A program made the translations under genes and the position numbers. Positions 29,931 through 43,000 of a stretch of 64,000 nt of DNA are shown piece by piece. The stretch is from Trochalopteron elliotii (Eukaryota > Chordata > Aves > Passeriformes > Leiothrichidae): positions 1,416,820 to 1,480,819 of the forward strand of contig JANPWX010000118.1 in NCBI GenBank assembly GCA_024734555.1, read 5' to 3'. Below the pieces are notes generated by a model. That model searched no databases. It was given only the letters and a program-made list of their open reading frames with translations, and was not told the DNA's origin. Position 1 is the first letter of the stretch. Every line of letters begins with the position of its first letter.

Positions 29931-32725
29931 CCATAAAATAAGGGAATTATTCTGGTGCCTATACCCAAGTAGTAATTTGTTTCCTTTGGTTTTCCACCTC
30001 CATTCAGCAGTTATTTACATTTAATGGACATTAAGTGAAATGGAGGGGAACAAGCACATTGCTCTGTGAATCCAGGCCTCCTTCCCTATCTCTTCTCCCT
30101 GTTTTGCAGATGCCTATTTCTGACCAAAGATGCAGCTTTCCCACCCCGACCCATCCTCTCCCTCCAAGGGACACAGAAACTAGCTCCACCTTTCTTTTTC
30201 TCCTGTGCAGACTTCTGAAACAAATCAAATCATAAAGCTCTGAAATTTATGTCTAAATTCTACAGATTCTCATCACAGTCCATTGCAGGAAACCCCCATA
30301 GCTTTGTTTTGTGTAGTTTACTTCCAAACCCCTGGAGATGAGCTCCCCAAACAGACAGACACATGCACTAAATCCCTTTGCTCAGCACCTAGAGATTAAT
30401 GGCATTCTGGGTTGCACCATGATGTTGGGACTAATTAGGGCTTCATGGAAACCACAAATTGAGCTCAAATTTTCCTGGGCTTAGAGATCATTCCAGAGGA
30501 AAAACCCCTGTACACAAGCACTTCTGTCAAGCATAATGAAAAAACACAACTTTTTTGGCCTCCTCATCATATAATAAAGAGATTTTTTTCCCCCTGCTTT
30601 AAAAAGAGTGGGTTTAACTGACTTCTCGTGGAGAATATAATGTCATACATGTAACTGGCAATAACAGCAGATTAGGGAAAGGACTAATTTAGGAAAGAAT
30701 GCCTACCAGTCAGATCTACCAGGCACAGAATATTCTCCTAAGGGAAGGGATGAAAGAAACGCTGTTCACATCTTTTCAGTTATTGCAGAGGAAAGCATGG
30801 GATGATCAAAGCTGGAGAGAACGTGGAATATTTGTGTGAAAGATTCCAACAATCTAACTCTGCAAGTCTTTTTCCATCCTACTGCCCCATGCTTGAAGAT
30901 TTAGGGTCTAGGCCTTCTATGAGCAGATGACATGGAGAGAGGATTGAGGAGAGAGAGGAGGACTTGGAATCACAGATGAAGGAAATGCAGGTCTAGGACA
31001 GCTCCATGGTTGTAGAAGAGAGAGAGAATTCTAAGACTGAGAAATGGAGCAGAGCTGACTATGCAGGTATCCAAGACACAGAGTTATACTACACAACACT
31101 AGAAGCAACACACACTAATGCAAAATAGCCAGAATAAAATGAGATGTGGTGAAAGGAGCAAGTTAGAGACCTGAGCTTTTTGAGTACCAAGGGGAAATTC
31201 AGAATGGGATTTTTGAGCATAGCCTTCTGCATGCTAAAGCCAGAATGGAACTGCCAAGTGTCTCACAGCACTAGGGACAGGAGAACAGGCAGATTCCTAA
31301 TCACCTAGTTAGAAAAGTGGCACGTTCAACCCCCCTGAAGCCAGGGAGGTTTCTTGAGAAAAACAAGAGGAATGACAAATAATAAAAGGTATGTCAGAAA
31401 GTCCTTTGCAAGTTCACAGAAGTGCTGCTGATCTCCAAAGAGCCAACACTGCAAAAACTCTACAAGAGCAGCCACAGACCTGTCTGACCAACACTTTTAG
31501 TCTGAGGAGACATGAGCATTACCAGTGATCAATGTTCATCACAGGCTCTGCCCTCAAATGGATATTGACCACTGAATTCCACTTAAAGCATGGACAGGAC
31601 AATGTGGGAGCAGGGAAGTGTGCAGCAGCAGCCTGTGGAGAGAAGCACCTGCAGAGCACATGGCAAAGCTGGGTGCTCAGACACAGCAGCAGATGTAGCA
31701 GCACAAAAGGTGATAAACCAGCTCATACCTCACTAAGCTGGAGTGCAGTCATGCTCCTGACGTCTTTCAATGCTTTTTTAGCATTAAATAACCACACAAG
31801 TTAGTGCACCAAAGGGCAGAACTCAGTCATTGGGGACTATTATCTTTTGTTGGCAATCAGACAAAAATAAAGTGGGGGCTCAAAAGGTTCACAAAATGAT
31901 GATACTGCTACTCAGACACTAAGATGGCCAGCCCGTTTTTCTTCAGTTTTACATCTTTTTCTCAGTGATGTACTTGGCTGAGACAAGTTACTAGTCTTAC
32001 AGACTTTGCACAAGTATAATTTCATTTAACCAACTGGATTATTTGCCTTTATTTTCTGTGGTAAAACTGTTCTACTGTTCCAAACCTCAGCTGCATTTGA
32101 AAGCTGTGCATCACATTCCCATTTCTCTGGGACTGGTCACAGAAGCTGTTCCATGCAGCTGCTGTAATAAGCCAACCAGCATTCTGTTTTCAATATTATG
32201 CAACCTTCATGAAATTAATGCTTGCAATTAGTGCAACCAATGACTACCAACAAGAAATGCAATCATTAGTCTGGCCAGATTGTTTCTTTTGCAGGTATCT
32301 CCCTTCTTTTACCAGGCTGAATGAACACACCTTCCACTATAAAAGTTTGGGATGATTCAAAATAATTAATAAAAACCCAGAATTGTAATGCTTCTGGAGT
32401 TATCCTTATATTCATCTTTTCTTTCATGCTGATTCTGCAAGGTCTGATAAGCAAGGTGTATTAACTGTTCAAATGTGAATGAGAGATTGCTTTCAAGAGC
32501 CTACATACTCATGTGCAGAGAGGTTCAACAGCATTTGTATATTTGCTCATTAGCATAAACATGCAGTTTTTTACAAGTTACATAGCTCCCTCCTCTTCAG
32601 TCAGTCGTTTTCTGTTTAAGTCAGAAGCAAATCTGTGTTCCGTTGCCCGCACAATTCAAACATTTTTTAACTCCTGTATTGGATTAATTTTACTTACCCA
32701 AGGATGACATCTTCATTATAAATAA

Positions 32726-32770
32726 GATAATCAATAATCGTAATAAGATAATTAATAATCGTAATAAATG
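32726..32770. repeat. AT-rich two-copy tandem repeat
   Basis: Two adjacent copies of a block built on 'ataagataatcaataatcgta', with one or two substitutions between them. It lies shortly before a CR1 insertion. Confidence 0.6.
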
Positions 32771-32814
32771 TACGAGAACAGTGATAAATTTCATCTTAGG
32801 TGCTAAGCACTTAG

Positions 32815-33090
32815 ACTCACAGAATCCTAGAAGGGTTTAGGTTGGAAGGGACCTTAAAGACCATCTGGTTCCAGCTCCCTGCCCTGGCAGGGACACCTTC
32901 CACTAGACCAGATTCCTCCAAACCCCATCCAGGCTGGCCTTGAACACTTCCAGGGACACCCACAGCTTCACTGGGCACCCTGTGCCAGGGCCTCAGCACC
33001 CTCACAGGGAAGAATTTCTTCCCAACATGTGATCTCACCTTGGGCTCTGTCCATCAGAGCCATTACCCTTTGTTCTAACTTCTACCCCTG
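32815..33090 (-). mobile_element. CR1 LINE 3'-end fragment
   Basis: Antisense CR1 on the plus strand: 'tcacagaatcctagaagg', 'ggttggaagggaccttaaag', 'ccctgccctggcagggacac', 'ccaggctggccttgaacact', 'gggcaccctgtgccagggcc', 'agggaagaatttcttccc'. This is the longest and best conserved CR1 copy in the window. Confidence 0.88.
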
Positions 33091-35104
33091 TTCCAACTTC
33101 TACTGGCTTTCAGCCCTCAGTCTGTGAAAACGTGCACAAGAAGGCCCAGGAAGAGCCTTTGGATGAGAAAATATTGAGGAATTGCTAAAGAGTGTCTGTT
33201 ACAATTATAAGATATGTGTGGTCAAATTCCAGCATGAACTCACAACAAAAAGAAGGGCTTTTAAAACATGTACTGTCACACAGAAATCAGAGCCTAAAAC
33301 GCAAAGTATTAGGAACAAGCATTCTAAAAAGAAACCCTTCCAGGTTAAACCCTAGCTCCATTAGATCCAAAAGCAAAACTCCCATTTATATTAGCAGATA
33401 TGTAGTTTTATATGGTTGGAGGAGACAACCTGGGAAAGCTTAAGCCCTTCAAAATGGGCCTCAAACCCCCCATTAAATACTGTTGCACATTTTGTAATAA
33501 TAATACATGCCCATAATACAGGATCACTGATGTTTGTGTAAGGCTTCAAAATCCTTGGAAGGCATCTGCTCTAAGAAGTCAGAGACAAACTGAGTTTTTC
33601 CCTCAAAACAAACAATAGGAATCTCAAAGGAATTAAAAATACTTTTACCTGTCAAGTATTTTCAGCTGTCTGGTTCAGAGCCCTTCTGATGCAGGCACCA
33701 CTCGAAAAGGTAAATTGAGCAAACCAGAAAGTGACCAAATCCTCTCCTCTTCCCACCCCAGCTGCAAAGCAGCAGCACTCCCTGCAGTGAATTTAAGAAC
33801 CCATGGAGCAGATGAAAGGAACCAATAGAGGCCTCGGGGCGTTTCCCTCTTACAAACCACCTAAGGAGCAGGGTTTGGGAATGATTCCCCTGCCCGGCAT
33901 TCCTCTTGCCCATCAGCAGGAAGAACCACTTCCCACTTGTTTTATGCTCTGCTACCAGTTAAAAGCCAGAAAGCCTCTCCAGCTCTGTACATCTGTCTGC
34001 AAGAATCACAGGATTGTTACTGAGACTACCATCACAACAAGCACGTTTGTAATATCAACGATGAGAAATTCAGGTGGAGTACATCAGAAAATGAAGATTT
34101 ACAAAATGATTTTAAACTCAGCAGCAGTTAAACACTACATTTATCCAGCACAACACTTTCAAAAATCCCTCAAGAACTACTCACACGGTTATTTAACCAG
34201 GTGCATTACTGAGCCCAGGTTTTAGCTGACAAACCCACAGATTCTGAGCAGTTCCTTTGATTTACTGCAACCAGAAGCTGTGCTAAGGGAGCTGAAGATG
34301 GTAGAAGCCTGAGGGATATCAACATGCATCATTAATCCTTGCCAGCCTCAGCTGGGGAAGTGCTAATCCCACAGGGGATGCTCTTGAGCAAGTGAGGGAG
34401 TCAGCCCTGGCTGAAGAAATAGTTCTCCTTCACATTCTCACCCATTCCTCCCACATCTGGACCATCTAATAAGCACAAAAGGGGAAGTGATATACAAAAT
34501 ATTGTAGAAAAGAATGCATGCTGAAACATCCAAATCCCCTTTGATTACATCTATTTTATCTGTTCTGCTGATATTCTACCAATTACTTTTACCACGTGGA
34601 AAAATAGGAAGTTATAGACAATTACATCAGAGAACAAAGTTTGAAATTCTCCCCTTGCAAACAGCAGGAAGCTACAACAATAAGTACCTAGGAAAGCTGC
34701 TGACTGTAGCACTGATAATAAAATTTGATTAGCCAGCCAAACTAGCTACTTCTTCCAGATTATTACACACTTCTGGACCAGTATAATATACCAAACATCT
34801 AAGTAAAAGAACTAGCACATACACAGCAAGTAGCTTGACAAACTGAGAGAACCAGCTTCTTAAATAACTTTTTGAACGCAGCTAATGAGCTGATACAAAC
34901 AGAAAACTATGAATTCAGCATCAAAACCGTGATGCGTGTTGTCCCTGAAATCAGGAAATAGACATATTTTAAAAGCTGCTTAAGTGAAGCTCCAGGCAGT
35001 GGAACAGGACAGTTTCCCTCACTGAACAAGAACAATGGAAGCAGAATTTCCCATTTTTTTTCTCTGTTTGGGGTTATGATTATTCAGTGTTGTCTGCAAA
35101 GTGC

Positions 35105-35335
35105 TGTAACTTACCCAAAGGTTTGGATATTAGCAAAAGTTTCTTCCCCCAGAGGCTGGTGGGACACTGGGATATGCTCTCTAGGGAAGTGGTCACAGCA
35201 CCAAGTCTGCCAGAGTTTGGACAATACTCTCAGGCACATGGTGGAATTCTTGGAGTTGTCCTGTGCAGGGCCTGGAGTTGAACTCGATGATCCTTATGGG
35301 TCCTTTCCAATTCAGAATATTCTACAATTCAAAAT
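35105..35335 (+). mobile_element. CR1 LINE 3'-end fragment
   Basis: Sense CR1 3' region with 'gtttcttcccccagaggctg', 'gggacactgggatatgctct', 'ttggagttgtcctgtgcagg', 'gagttgaactcgatgatcct' and a diverged tail rich in 'attct'. Confidence 0.8.
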
Positions 35336-35799
35336 TCACAAGTAGGAAAAAACCCTGCAAAACACAGGTATAAATTTAGGAATCCTAGGAATTATCCTAG
35401 GTGATAAACAAGCAAAAAAATCCCTAAGAAACAGACCTAGCCCAGCCTTTAGTAGAGCTGCTGGCAAATACCTGTCCCGAAGCAGGACAAGTGGTCAGGA
35501 CGTGCTATTCCAGACAGTGACCCCACCACGGCGGGACGATGCTGCCTCTGCGTCAACTTTCCTGCTAGGATAACTTTCCCCGTCATTTTTGGAGCCGTTC
35601 CTCTTCAAGCCTGGGATACCTTTGCTGCATGCAAGGCCGGCCCCTGATGTTTCTGTGGCAGATTCAGCAGCCTCTAATGATGGCTGGTGCCAGCGAGCCC
35701 TGACAGCACCTCAGAGATAAACACACAGCACAGCCCTCAAATGCGGCTGGGGCTCTAACCACACCTCCAGGCGCAGAGATTCGAAAGTATCGGGCACAT

Positions 35800-36100
35800 T
35801 GGGAATGCAGCGGGAGCGGGGCGGGGGCGGCCTGAGGGCGGGCATCGCCCTGGCTGCGCGCACGCGCGGCGCAGCGACAAGATGGCGGCGGCCGCGCTGT
35901 GCTGGGCGCTGAGGGCGGCTCGGCAGGTCAGAGCGACTCCCTCCCCTCCGTTCCTCCCACCCTGCTTCCCCGCCTCTCTCCGGGACCCTGTCCGCCAGGC
36001 CGAGGCGCCGGGGAGCGGGTAGGGAAGATGCGGGTAGTGTTTGACCGCTGCGGGCTTGCGTCCTGCGCGCGCGGCGCGGGGACATCGCAGGTCCGGTGTT
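35800..36100 (+). promoter_or_regulatory. MRPS14: MRPS14 CpG-island promoter with YY1-type site at the start codon
   Basis: A CpG-rich segment surrounds the first exon. The sequence AAGATGGCGGC at 35879-35889 contains the start codon and matches the YY1 consensus often found just downstream of transcription start in mitochondrial and ribosomal-protein genes. No TATA box is seen. The transcription start is probably a short distance upstream of 35879. Confidence 0.6.
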
Positions 36101-38297
36101 ATGTAGCGTTCGGTGTAGCTTGGGGCTCTCTGTATCTCTCTGTGAAGAGAACTTGCTAACACTTTATATGAAGTTCAGAGTTATATACTAACGCAGTACA
36201 GAATATGGAAAGCATTGAGATTTTAGTATGCCCTAAAGCTCTCAGGGCATCACTGTTACGCGTCAGAGAGAGCAAAGATCGGTGCTGCCCCTCCTGAGGA
36301 AGATGTAGACAGCAATGAGGTGCAAGGAGTGTAACTTGTGATCCAGAAGTTAAACGATACCGGAGACACAGGACCCGAGAGAACGGCTGGAGTTGTGTCA
36401 GGGGAGGGTTAGCCTGGATGTTAGTAGGTTTTCTCCATGCGGGTGATTGGTCACTGGAACAGGTTCTCCAGGGAATGGTGACGGCCCCGAGGCGGCCAGA
36501 GCTCAAAGGCTCTTTGGGCAACACTCTCAGGGACACGGTGGGATTGTTGGGGCGAGGTGTTGAACTCCATGGGTACTTGTGGGTCGCTTCCAACTCAGGA
36601 TATTCCATGCTTTATGGAAATAACGATTCATATTTGACTAGGGCAAACCACATACAACAGGCAGGTATCACAAATTTTATTTTTTTCATCAGGTTCTTCC
36701 CTCACCCTGCCCAAGGCAGGTGCGGAGCTACTACGTGGACTGGAGGATGCTGCGGGACGTCAAGAGAAGGAAGACGGCATATGAGTATGCGGATGAGAGG
36801 CTGAGGATCAACGCCATCCGGAAGAATTCCATCCTTCCCAAGGAGCTGCAGGTACCAGCAGCTGGCTGTGCCCAGCCAGGGCATGAACCCACATGTAGCT
36901 CTTGCTGCTGTGGCATGCTTGAGGCCTCAGCAGTCACTTTATAGATCCAGATGGCTGTCCCAGGTCACTAATGTTGTGTTTCCCCAGCTCATGCACACAG
37001 AATCACATTGTGTTCTACGGTGAGTTCAGCCTTTTGGGGGTGTTTACAACAGCATATTCACCTGACTGGAATTTGTGTGCATTGTGTTGCGGGGTTTTTT
37101 GAAACCAGTGCTTGTGTAAGCAACATATGTAACACTAAATACAGCCAAGTCAGATTTCTCTTTCCCCTCACACATACTGTCCCTAAAATACATTGACAAG
37201 CCTATTTTCTTCCAATAATTTAGAATAATAAACTCTATTTTTTTCTTACTTAAAAATCCGAATGCCTGATCTAGCCCAAACCACCAATCTGTGCAATTGA
37301 AAATACTTAATTTTACTTCTTGCCTGAGCCACAAGCATGTCAAATCTGCATCAGATCTGGGTGTTAAAACTTTTCTTAAAATTGACTGCCCTTCTCTGAG
37401 CCTGCCTTACTAAGCACCAAGAACATTTGAAAGTATCACATTATTTCTGTATTTGTTCTGGACATGATACTTACACATCCTGGGAGAGAAAGCGTATGAA
37501 TTTGTTTTTATGTATTGACTTTACTGTTCTTGGGTAAGTCTGACTGGTGCTGGATGAGGCAAAACCAATACAGAAAAATGCCCCAAAAGAAAATCCTGCA
37601 ACATCTTCCAGAGTATCCTGAGAGATCCCTTTTACTGACAGCAGAGCATGCTACCTTAGCAGGCAGTTAATAAACAACATATATTTAAATTCAGCTCATC
37701 TGAAAGGACTAGCCTACCCTGCAATGAGTGGGTAGGCTAACAAGTGGGTTTTTGACTAACTATAATTCCTTGCTTGAGGTTATTCAGTCTTTAATAAGGT
37801 TAAATTTTGGGTCTGTTAGAGGGTTAGCCCACCCTGCAACAAGGACAGAGACAAGCTGATTTGACTGGTTATAAGTAGTGGCTTGAGATTGTTCTGTCTG
37901 TGTAACAAGATTCATTTGGGGGTCTCCATGTGGCTCAGTTTACATTCACTGTTGGAATGTCCGGAAAGGGCAGGCTGAGTGAGAAAGACAGGCTGAAGTT
38001 CTCAGTTAAATAGCAAAGTTTATCCATGAGGTGATGGTGTCTGCTCTATGCCTGGATTTTGAGGTCTGGATCCCAGGGGACACAGACAAACCCTTGGGCT
38101 GTGTTCTGCTGTAGGAAGTGGCTGACAAGGAGATCGCTGCCCTGCCCCGGGACAGCTGCCCCGTGAGGATCCGGAACCGCTGTGTCCTGACCTCCCGCCC
38201 CCGGGGGGTGAAGCGGCGCTGGAGGCTCAGCAGAATTGTTTTCCGCCACTTTGCTGACCACGCTCAGATGTCAGGTGTGCAGAGAGCCATGTGGTAA
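35882..38297 (+). CDS. MRPS14: Mitochondrial small-subunit ribosomal protein uS14m (MRPS14)
   Basis: Three coding exons with GT-AG borders: 35882-35926 (15 codons), 36693-36851 (53) and 38115-38297 (60 plus TAA), all joined in phase 0, giving 128 aa, the same length as human MRPS14. Residues 1-20 are Ala- and Arg-rich, as in a mitochondrial targeting peptide. The core reads [33 protein letters not shown], then the uS14 signature around residues 90-112 ([15 protein letters not shown] followed by RLSRIVFR). The C-terminus MSGVQRAMW fits the family. The protein is a component of the mitoribosomal 28S subunit head in the matrix. It lies tail-to-tail with CACYBP, as in human. The gene appears intact; intron 1 carries a CR1 copy and intron 2 a diverged tandem duplication. 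Confidence 0.97.
36365..36620 (+). mobile_element. CR1 LINE 3'-end fragment in MRPS14 intron 1
   Basis: Sense CR1 blocks include 'ttagtaggttttctcca', 'gattggtcactggaacagg', 'ttctccagggaatggtgacg', 'ttgaactccatgggtacttg' and 'cttccaactcaggatattc'. It is inserted in the same orientation as the gene, ending about 70 bases before the acceptor of exon 2. Confidence 0.82.
37706..37925. repeat. Diverged two-copy tandem duplication in MRPS14 intron 2
   Basis: Two blocks offset by 115 bases share the order 'agcctaccctgcaa', 'tttgact', 'ttgcttgaggttattc' and 'ttttgggtct' (second copy: 'agcccaccctgcaac', 'ggcttgagattgttc', 'tttgggggtct'). The copies are substantially diverged. Confidence 0.65.
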
Positions 38298-38625
38298 TCA
38301 CCATCACCACGTGGATGTGCCTTCAGGCAGAAGAAACAAACCAGGCTCATTTGTGTGTGTAATTAAAGCAAGACTGTCCTGCCTCGGAGTCCAGCAATAT
38401 CAATATCAATCTAATAAGGGAAGGATGAGGAGTTGTGCTGATTCATTAAACTCACTGGACTGCAACTGGTATCAGCTGACAAGCAGCAGCACAATTGCAC
38501 TGAACTGGTCTGTGTGAGAGGCAGTTTGATTGTGAGAGAAAATCACTACGTGATGCCTGCAAAACTGAGCTGAGGTTTGTGGTATGGGCAACATTAGAAA
38601 TAAAGACATACAGCACAAGGCTTGT
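38298..38625 (+). other. MRPS14: MRPS14 3' UTR and polyadenylation signal
   Basis: The stop codon at 38295-38297 is followed by non-coding sequence with an AATAAA at 38599-38604, giving an inferred 3' UTR of about 330 bases. The poly-T-rich segment that follows is compatible with a downstream element. Confidence 0.65.
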
Positions 38626-39057
38626 TTAAGTTTTTTTGTTTGTTTTTTTTTTGCCACCATACGGTAAGTTCATCATGGTAACTTGGGTAAAAGCATCAAC
38701 AAAACTGCACAACAGGACAAAGTGGTATTCTGCTGTGAACAAGGGCAAGCACAGAGTGGGAATAAAACATGGCCTCAAGTTTAGATACTCTTGCTATGCT
38801 AACTAAATATATGTGTATATTAACAGACAACGTGGCTAAAGGACCTGTTAGAAACTACACTGTGCTGGTATTTCTCCTGTTGGTAGTGCAGCACTCGGCC
38901 CAGTGCTTCAAGAACAAGGTAGCAAGGAAGCCCTAGTCCAGACCCTAATAGGAGAGTAATGGCTTCCTTAATTCACAGGTAACAACAAATCTGTCCTTGG
39001 GAGACACATGGGAAAGAGGCAGGAAGGACACAATTAACAACAGGCTTGCTGCTAAGG

Positions 39058-39243
39058 TCATGTTTGCCCTGTACTCTTCTTCAAAGCACTGCAGTAAAGG
39101 GGGAGCAGTGGCTGCTCTGTCCCCCTCCTCACCAGGCGCTGAGAGGTGGCAATAAGTAGGCCAAATACCACTAGCAGCAAACTGACAGCAACCCACCCAT
39201 CACACCCAGCTGAGTCATATTTTGGCATGTAAGCCATCTTCAT
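39058..39243 (-). CDS. Candidate small single-pass membrane protein (unrecognised)
   Basis: A 61-codon open frame lies in the gap between the MRPS14 and CACYBP 3' ends. The second Met (39237) has a strong initiation context (A at -3, G at +4). The peptide has a short polar N-terminus (YMPKYDSAGCDGW), one continuous hydrophobic stretch (VAVSLLLVVFGLLIA) and a basic flank (QRLVRRG), the look of a small transmembrane protein. I do not recognise a family. It could equally be chance sequence, or lie in an extended CACYBP 3' UTR if the polyadenylation signal near 39894 is skipped. A GTGAGG inside the frame could also be a splice donor, making this part of a larger exon. Confidence 0.22.
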   Translation of the reverse strand: MKMAYMPKYDSAGCDGWVAVSLLLVVFGLLIATSQRLVRRGTEQPLLPLYCSALKKSTGQT

Positions 39244-39893
39244 ATACTTCTTACTCTCTTACCTTAAAACCCTTTTAGAAGTCAAAAGAGAAAGTGGAGC
39301 TTATCCCTTGTTTCCTACGTTACACTGCAGGATCCAGGGCAAGCTCCCTGGCCAGCATCACAGCTCACTGCTCTCCTGCTGGTGACTGCAGACTGCATCC
39401 TGACTGATGCCATCTCAGAGACAGCCAAGATGCTCACAGCTGGCACAAGCGCTTTGATTTCCAAAATTCATGGTGTTATTAGACAGTAGTAGTTTCTGAG
39501 AGTAATCATTAAATTTGAATACCACAGGGTTAACACTGTATTGTTTCTGCTTTACTATCAAGTGCTTAGGATGTGGTTCTGCTTTCTTCAGTTCTCCCTT
39601 TGTGACATGCTTTACAGTCCAGCACTTTCCCATATTTAATCAAAAATTAAATTCACTACACCCTGTGAAGTGAGCGTGACACTAGCCCCAGCAACCACAT
39701 GGGTACAGCTGCCACTGACAACAGAGGCCTTGACCCATTCTAGTTTAAGATTCCTTTACTTTTACATTCTGTTCTCAGTCTCACAGCACTCCCCTCACAT
39801 CTGAGATGATTTTTCAAGGAGGGGTAATACCCTATGCTTCCCTCCTCAGGAAATGCTGAACCACTTGACTGATGGAAATGCTTTATAAGCTAT

Positions 39894-39899
39894 TTTATT
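39894..39899 (-). terminator. CACYBP: Polyadenylation signal candidate for CACYBP
   Basis: AATAAA on the minus strand, about 130 bases beyond the CACYBP stop codon at 40030-40032. It would leave about 1.3 kb between this end and the MRPS14 end. Confidence 0.5.
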
Positions 39900-40029
39900 T
39901 AAATATTTTCTCCAACCTGAAATGGAAAATGACTGTCTTTGCTTGGAAGAAGGTTATGTAAACGATGATCTTTGCAGCACAGCGTGTCTCACATGGAAGA
40001 TCAGTTTTAAGGCGGCCCTCAGAGTGCTT

Positions 40030-43000
40030 TCAGATATCCATTGGTATGTCCCCTTTGTACTGCTTTTCTCTGCTTTCAACCCAGGCCTTATTGATGGTAC
40101 GCTTCATCTCATCGTCCCCTTCCGCATACATCTTCTTTAAAATGTTCATAAGCCCTTCACTAGGATCTGTGGTGTCATAGGCAGCCTTCCTGCAAGATGG
40201 AGACATAAGAAGGTCAGGTATACCCAACAAAATGAAATGCTAATATTTGTTTGAAACATCCTGGTAACGGGACTTTTGCTTTGGCAAAGTCTTTAGATCA
40301 CGGCAGTCTTAAGTCAACTTCCAAATAGGAAGAATCCTAAGAAACAGCCTTAAACCAAGTGCAAGTTGAGTAGTACACCTAGAGATGTCCCATGGGGTGG
40401 GACAGGATTTTGATGTGAAGCATTTTGCAGGAAACACGACCCTGGAAGCACTCCCAAAATTAACTGCAGGAAGCAGAAGCGAAATGTAACAGACACAGAA
40501 AGTGCCAATACCTGCCTTGTGTTCCGTGACAGGTGAATAAAAATGGAGAAGTGACTATATCAAGCTCTTTGCAGAGACCACATTCACAACCCAAAAGGCT
40601 ATTTTTTTTCTGCTTTCCATTTTTCAGATGATCTCCAGAGGTTAACTGACTTCTTAACACATTGCATTTCAAAGCAATTTTCTCAGGTGATGAACAGTGC
40701 CACCCGCAGTCAGCATCTGTGGAGGACCAGGCCCGTATGACCCGACTATAAATAATGCCCTCTCTGGCAAGAGTCTTCTCTATCCCATTTTCCAAAATCC
40801 TGTATATAGTTTCTAGTGCAATCTATCTCAAAAACACAGCAGGTGAAAACAGATCAGCAGAGGGAGCAATTTCCTCACACTCAGGGTTAACCATCGGCTG
40901 TACAGACCCTGGCTGGGACCAGCATTTCTGGAGCCATTTGTCTGACAAACAGTAAATCTTCAGGAATTCTCTGCACAAGATACAGGTTTAACAAAGTGAC
41001 CCGGTCCCTCCAGAAAACTGCATTAATTTCAAGTCACTTCCTTTTAAATCTCCTGTGATGCCATTTGAGTGGAGAAGGTTGTTTTGCCCTAAATTCAGGT
41101 ACTTATGCCTGATCAGTTTTAGCAAATCACCCTAAAATCATACACAAAATGAATTGTTTTTGGCAGGGATGACACTCTCAATAGTGTTTTCATTCTTCAA
41201 GGTGGCTGTACATGTAAAATAACATTAAATCATTATATGATGTACATATTTATATATATGTATATTTTAGAAAGTCTCTTGGCCCCAGGTGTTTCCTGCT
41301 GTCATTCACCACCCTCATACCTGTGTATGTCTAAGCTGCCAGCTGCTCCCAAACACTTGAAGTGTTACAAACTGGCTTGATACTTCGGAAAATCATCTAA
41401 GTAAAAGATGATTAAAGACCTGTTTTGCCAAAAGCACACTGGTCTTTTTGTGCAGGCACTTCACACACGGGTGGTAGTAATTATTTTGACCAGTAGAGCT
41501 GCAGGGGATATATCCATGTATTTCTATATAATACACACTTGATCTAAAAACACCTCACTAATGCAGTTTTCGCAATGAATGCAGCCACCAAAATGCAAAT
41601 GAATCTTGAACTGGTTGATTCCCTCTAGAATTCTCACTGCAGGTCTTCCCTATCATATGTCCTGTGATGCAGCTTTCATCATTAGCAATAGAACAGGAGG
41701 GAATGGCAGCAATTCAAAGTATATTTCTTCCACTTGCACTCCTACAAGTACCAAAATAAATCCTGACCTAACGATCCTCAGACATCTCAGGACCTGTCCC
41801 CCAGACCACCAATCCTCACTATAACTGCACAGTCGGTACAGATCTCTCCCAACAGTCCTAAAATAACACAGAGAACAGGAAATGGAAAACATGATGGAGG
41901 GTTGAAAAGACACTTACTCTTTCTCTTTGCTTTCTTTTTCCACTTGAGTGAGACAATCCCATTTTTCCTCCCGCTTCTTCTTACACATCACAAGGATCAT
42001 GTCTGTCTTTACCTGTATGGTGAACAGCAAGGCATGAATTTAGAATGCTTCATGAAGGGATGCCAGTCAAGATGAATGAGGTTAGCTTGTAACATAAACC
42101 TCCTCCATACTCACAAGTCCCTGAAGCACTTCTTTCAGCTATCCATTATTATGTAGCATACAAAAATTACAGCATGCACTCAGCCTCAGGGTAAAAAGTA
42201 TTAACTTCACTGTGGCCAATTCATATATGTGGTTAAAATAATACTAGCACAGACTTACAGCACCAATACAGAAGAACATGAAGTGCTGCAGGAACACTGT
42301 TCAGTGATTTAAAGGATGCTCAAGTACCCAGGACTGCCCGGTAAAGACTGACTATATTCACTAGACTTCTTCAAGCATACCAAGTTCAGGCAGAGGCTCC
42401 TCCAATTAATTTCTCCAAGGACAAGAAACTAGTTTTAGGGTATTGCTTAATCTTGCAAAATGTTTTCAAGTTACAAAGCCTGTTGACCTGCAACCCTGAC
42501 CTAAATTTCACAAACAACTCCTGCGTGCCACAGCAGACAAGGGTCTCCTGCAGCTTTAGCTTGGCTTAACAAGTACATGACCACTGATCACTTTCACTGT
42601 ATAAAAAAATCACCAGAGCATCACTCTTGTTTATTTCAGCTGGTTTAATTTCACTCTGTACTCATTTTAGGCCAATTTCTAATTGAATCAGTAGTTTTTC
42701 ACATCTGATGTCACCAAGCACAACACAGAACTCACAGGAGGGATGTGACACATCTCTAAGCCTGGAAAGGTGCCATTAGTAGCAGAGTATGGATATCACC
42801 AGTCAGCAGCAGTGCAATGTCACTAGCTGTCCTGGTTTTGGCTGGGATAGAGTTGATTTTTCACTTAGAAAATTAACCCCCTACTAGGGTTAAACCACCA
42901 CACCAGTGCTCAGTTCTAGAGCAACACACCCTTACTAAGGCAGAGCAGGTTTCCCACTTGGCTTTGAGAACTAAGCCTATTTAAGCTTCCCAAGATTTCA

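Larger units (their letters stand above)
28961..35800. other. Intergenic interval upstream of TNN remnants
   Basis: No gene is recognised. The interval contains three CR1 copies (entered separately), AT-rich sequence and a short AT-rich tandem repeat near 32726-32770. The signal-peptide and coiled-coil exons expected at the TNN 5' end were not identified and may be deleted or too decayed to see. Confidence 0.4.

Noticed and set aside
40460..40795. A 111-codon minus-strand open frame between CACYBP coding exons 5 and 6.
   Set aside because: It sits inside the intron, no borders join it in phase to the neighbouring exons, and the CACYBP protein is complete without it.
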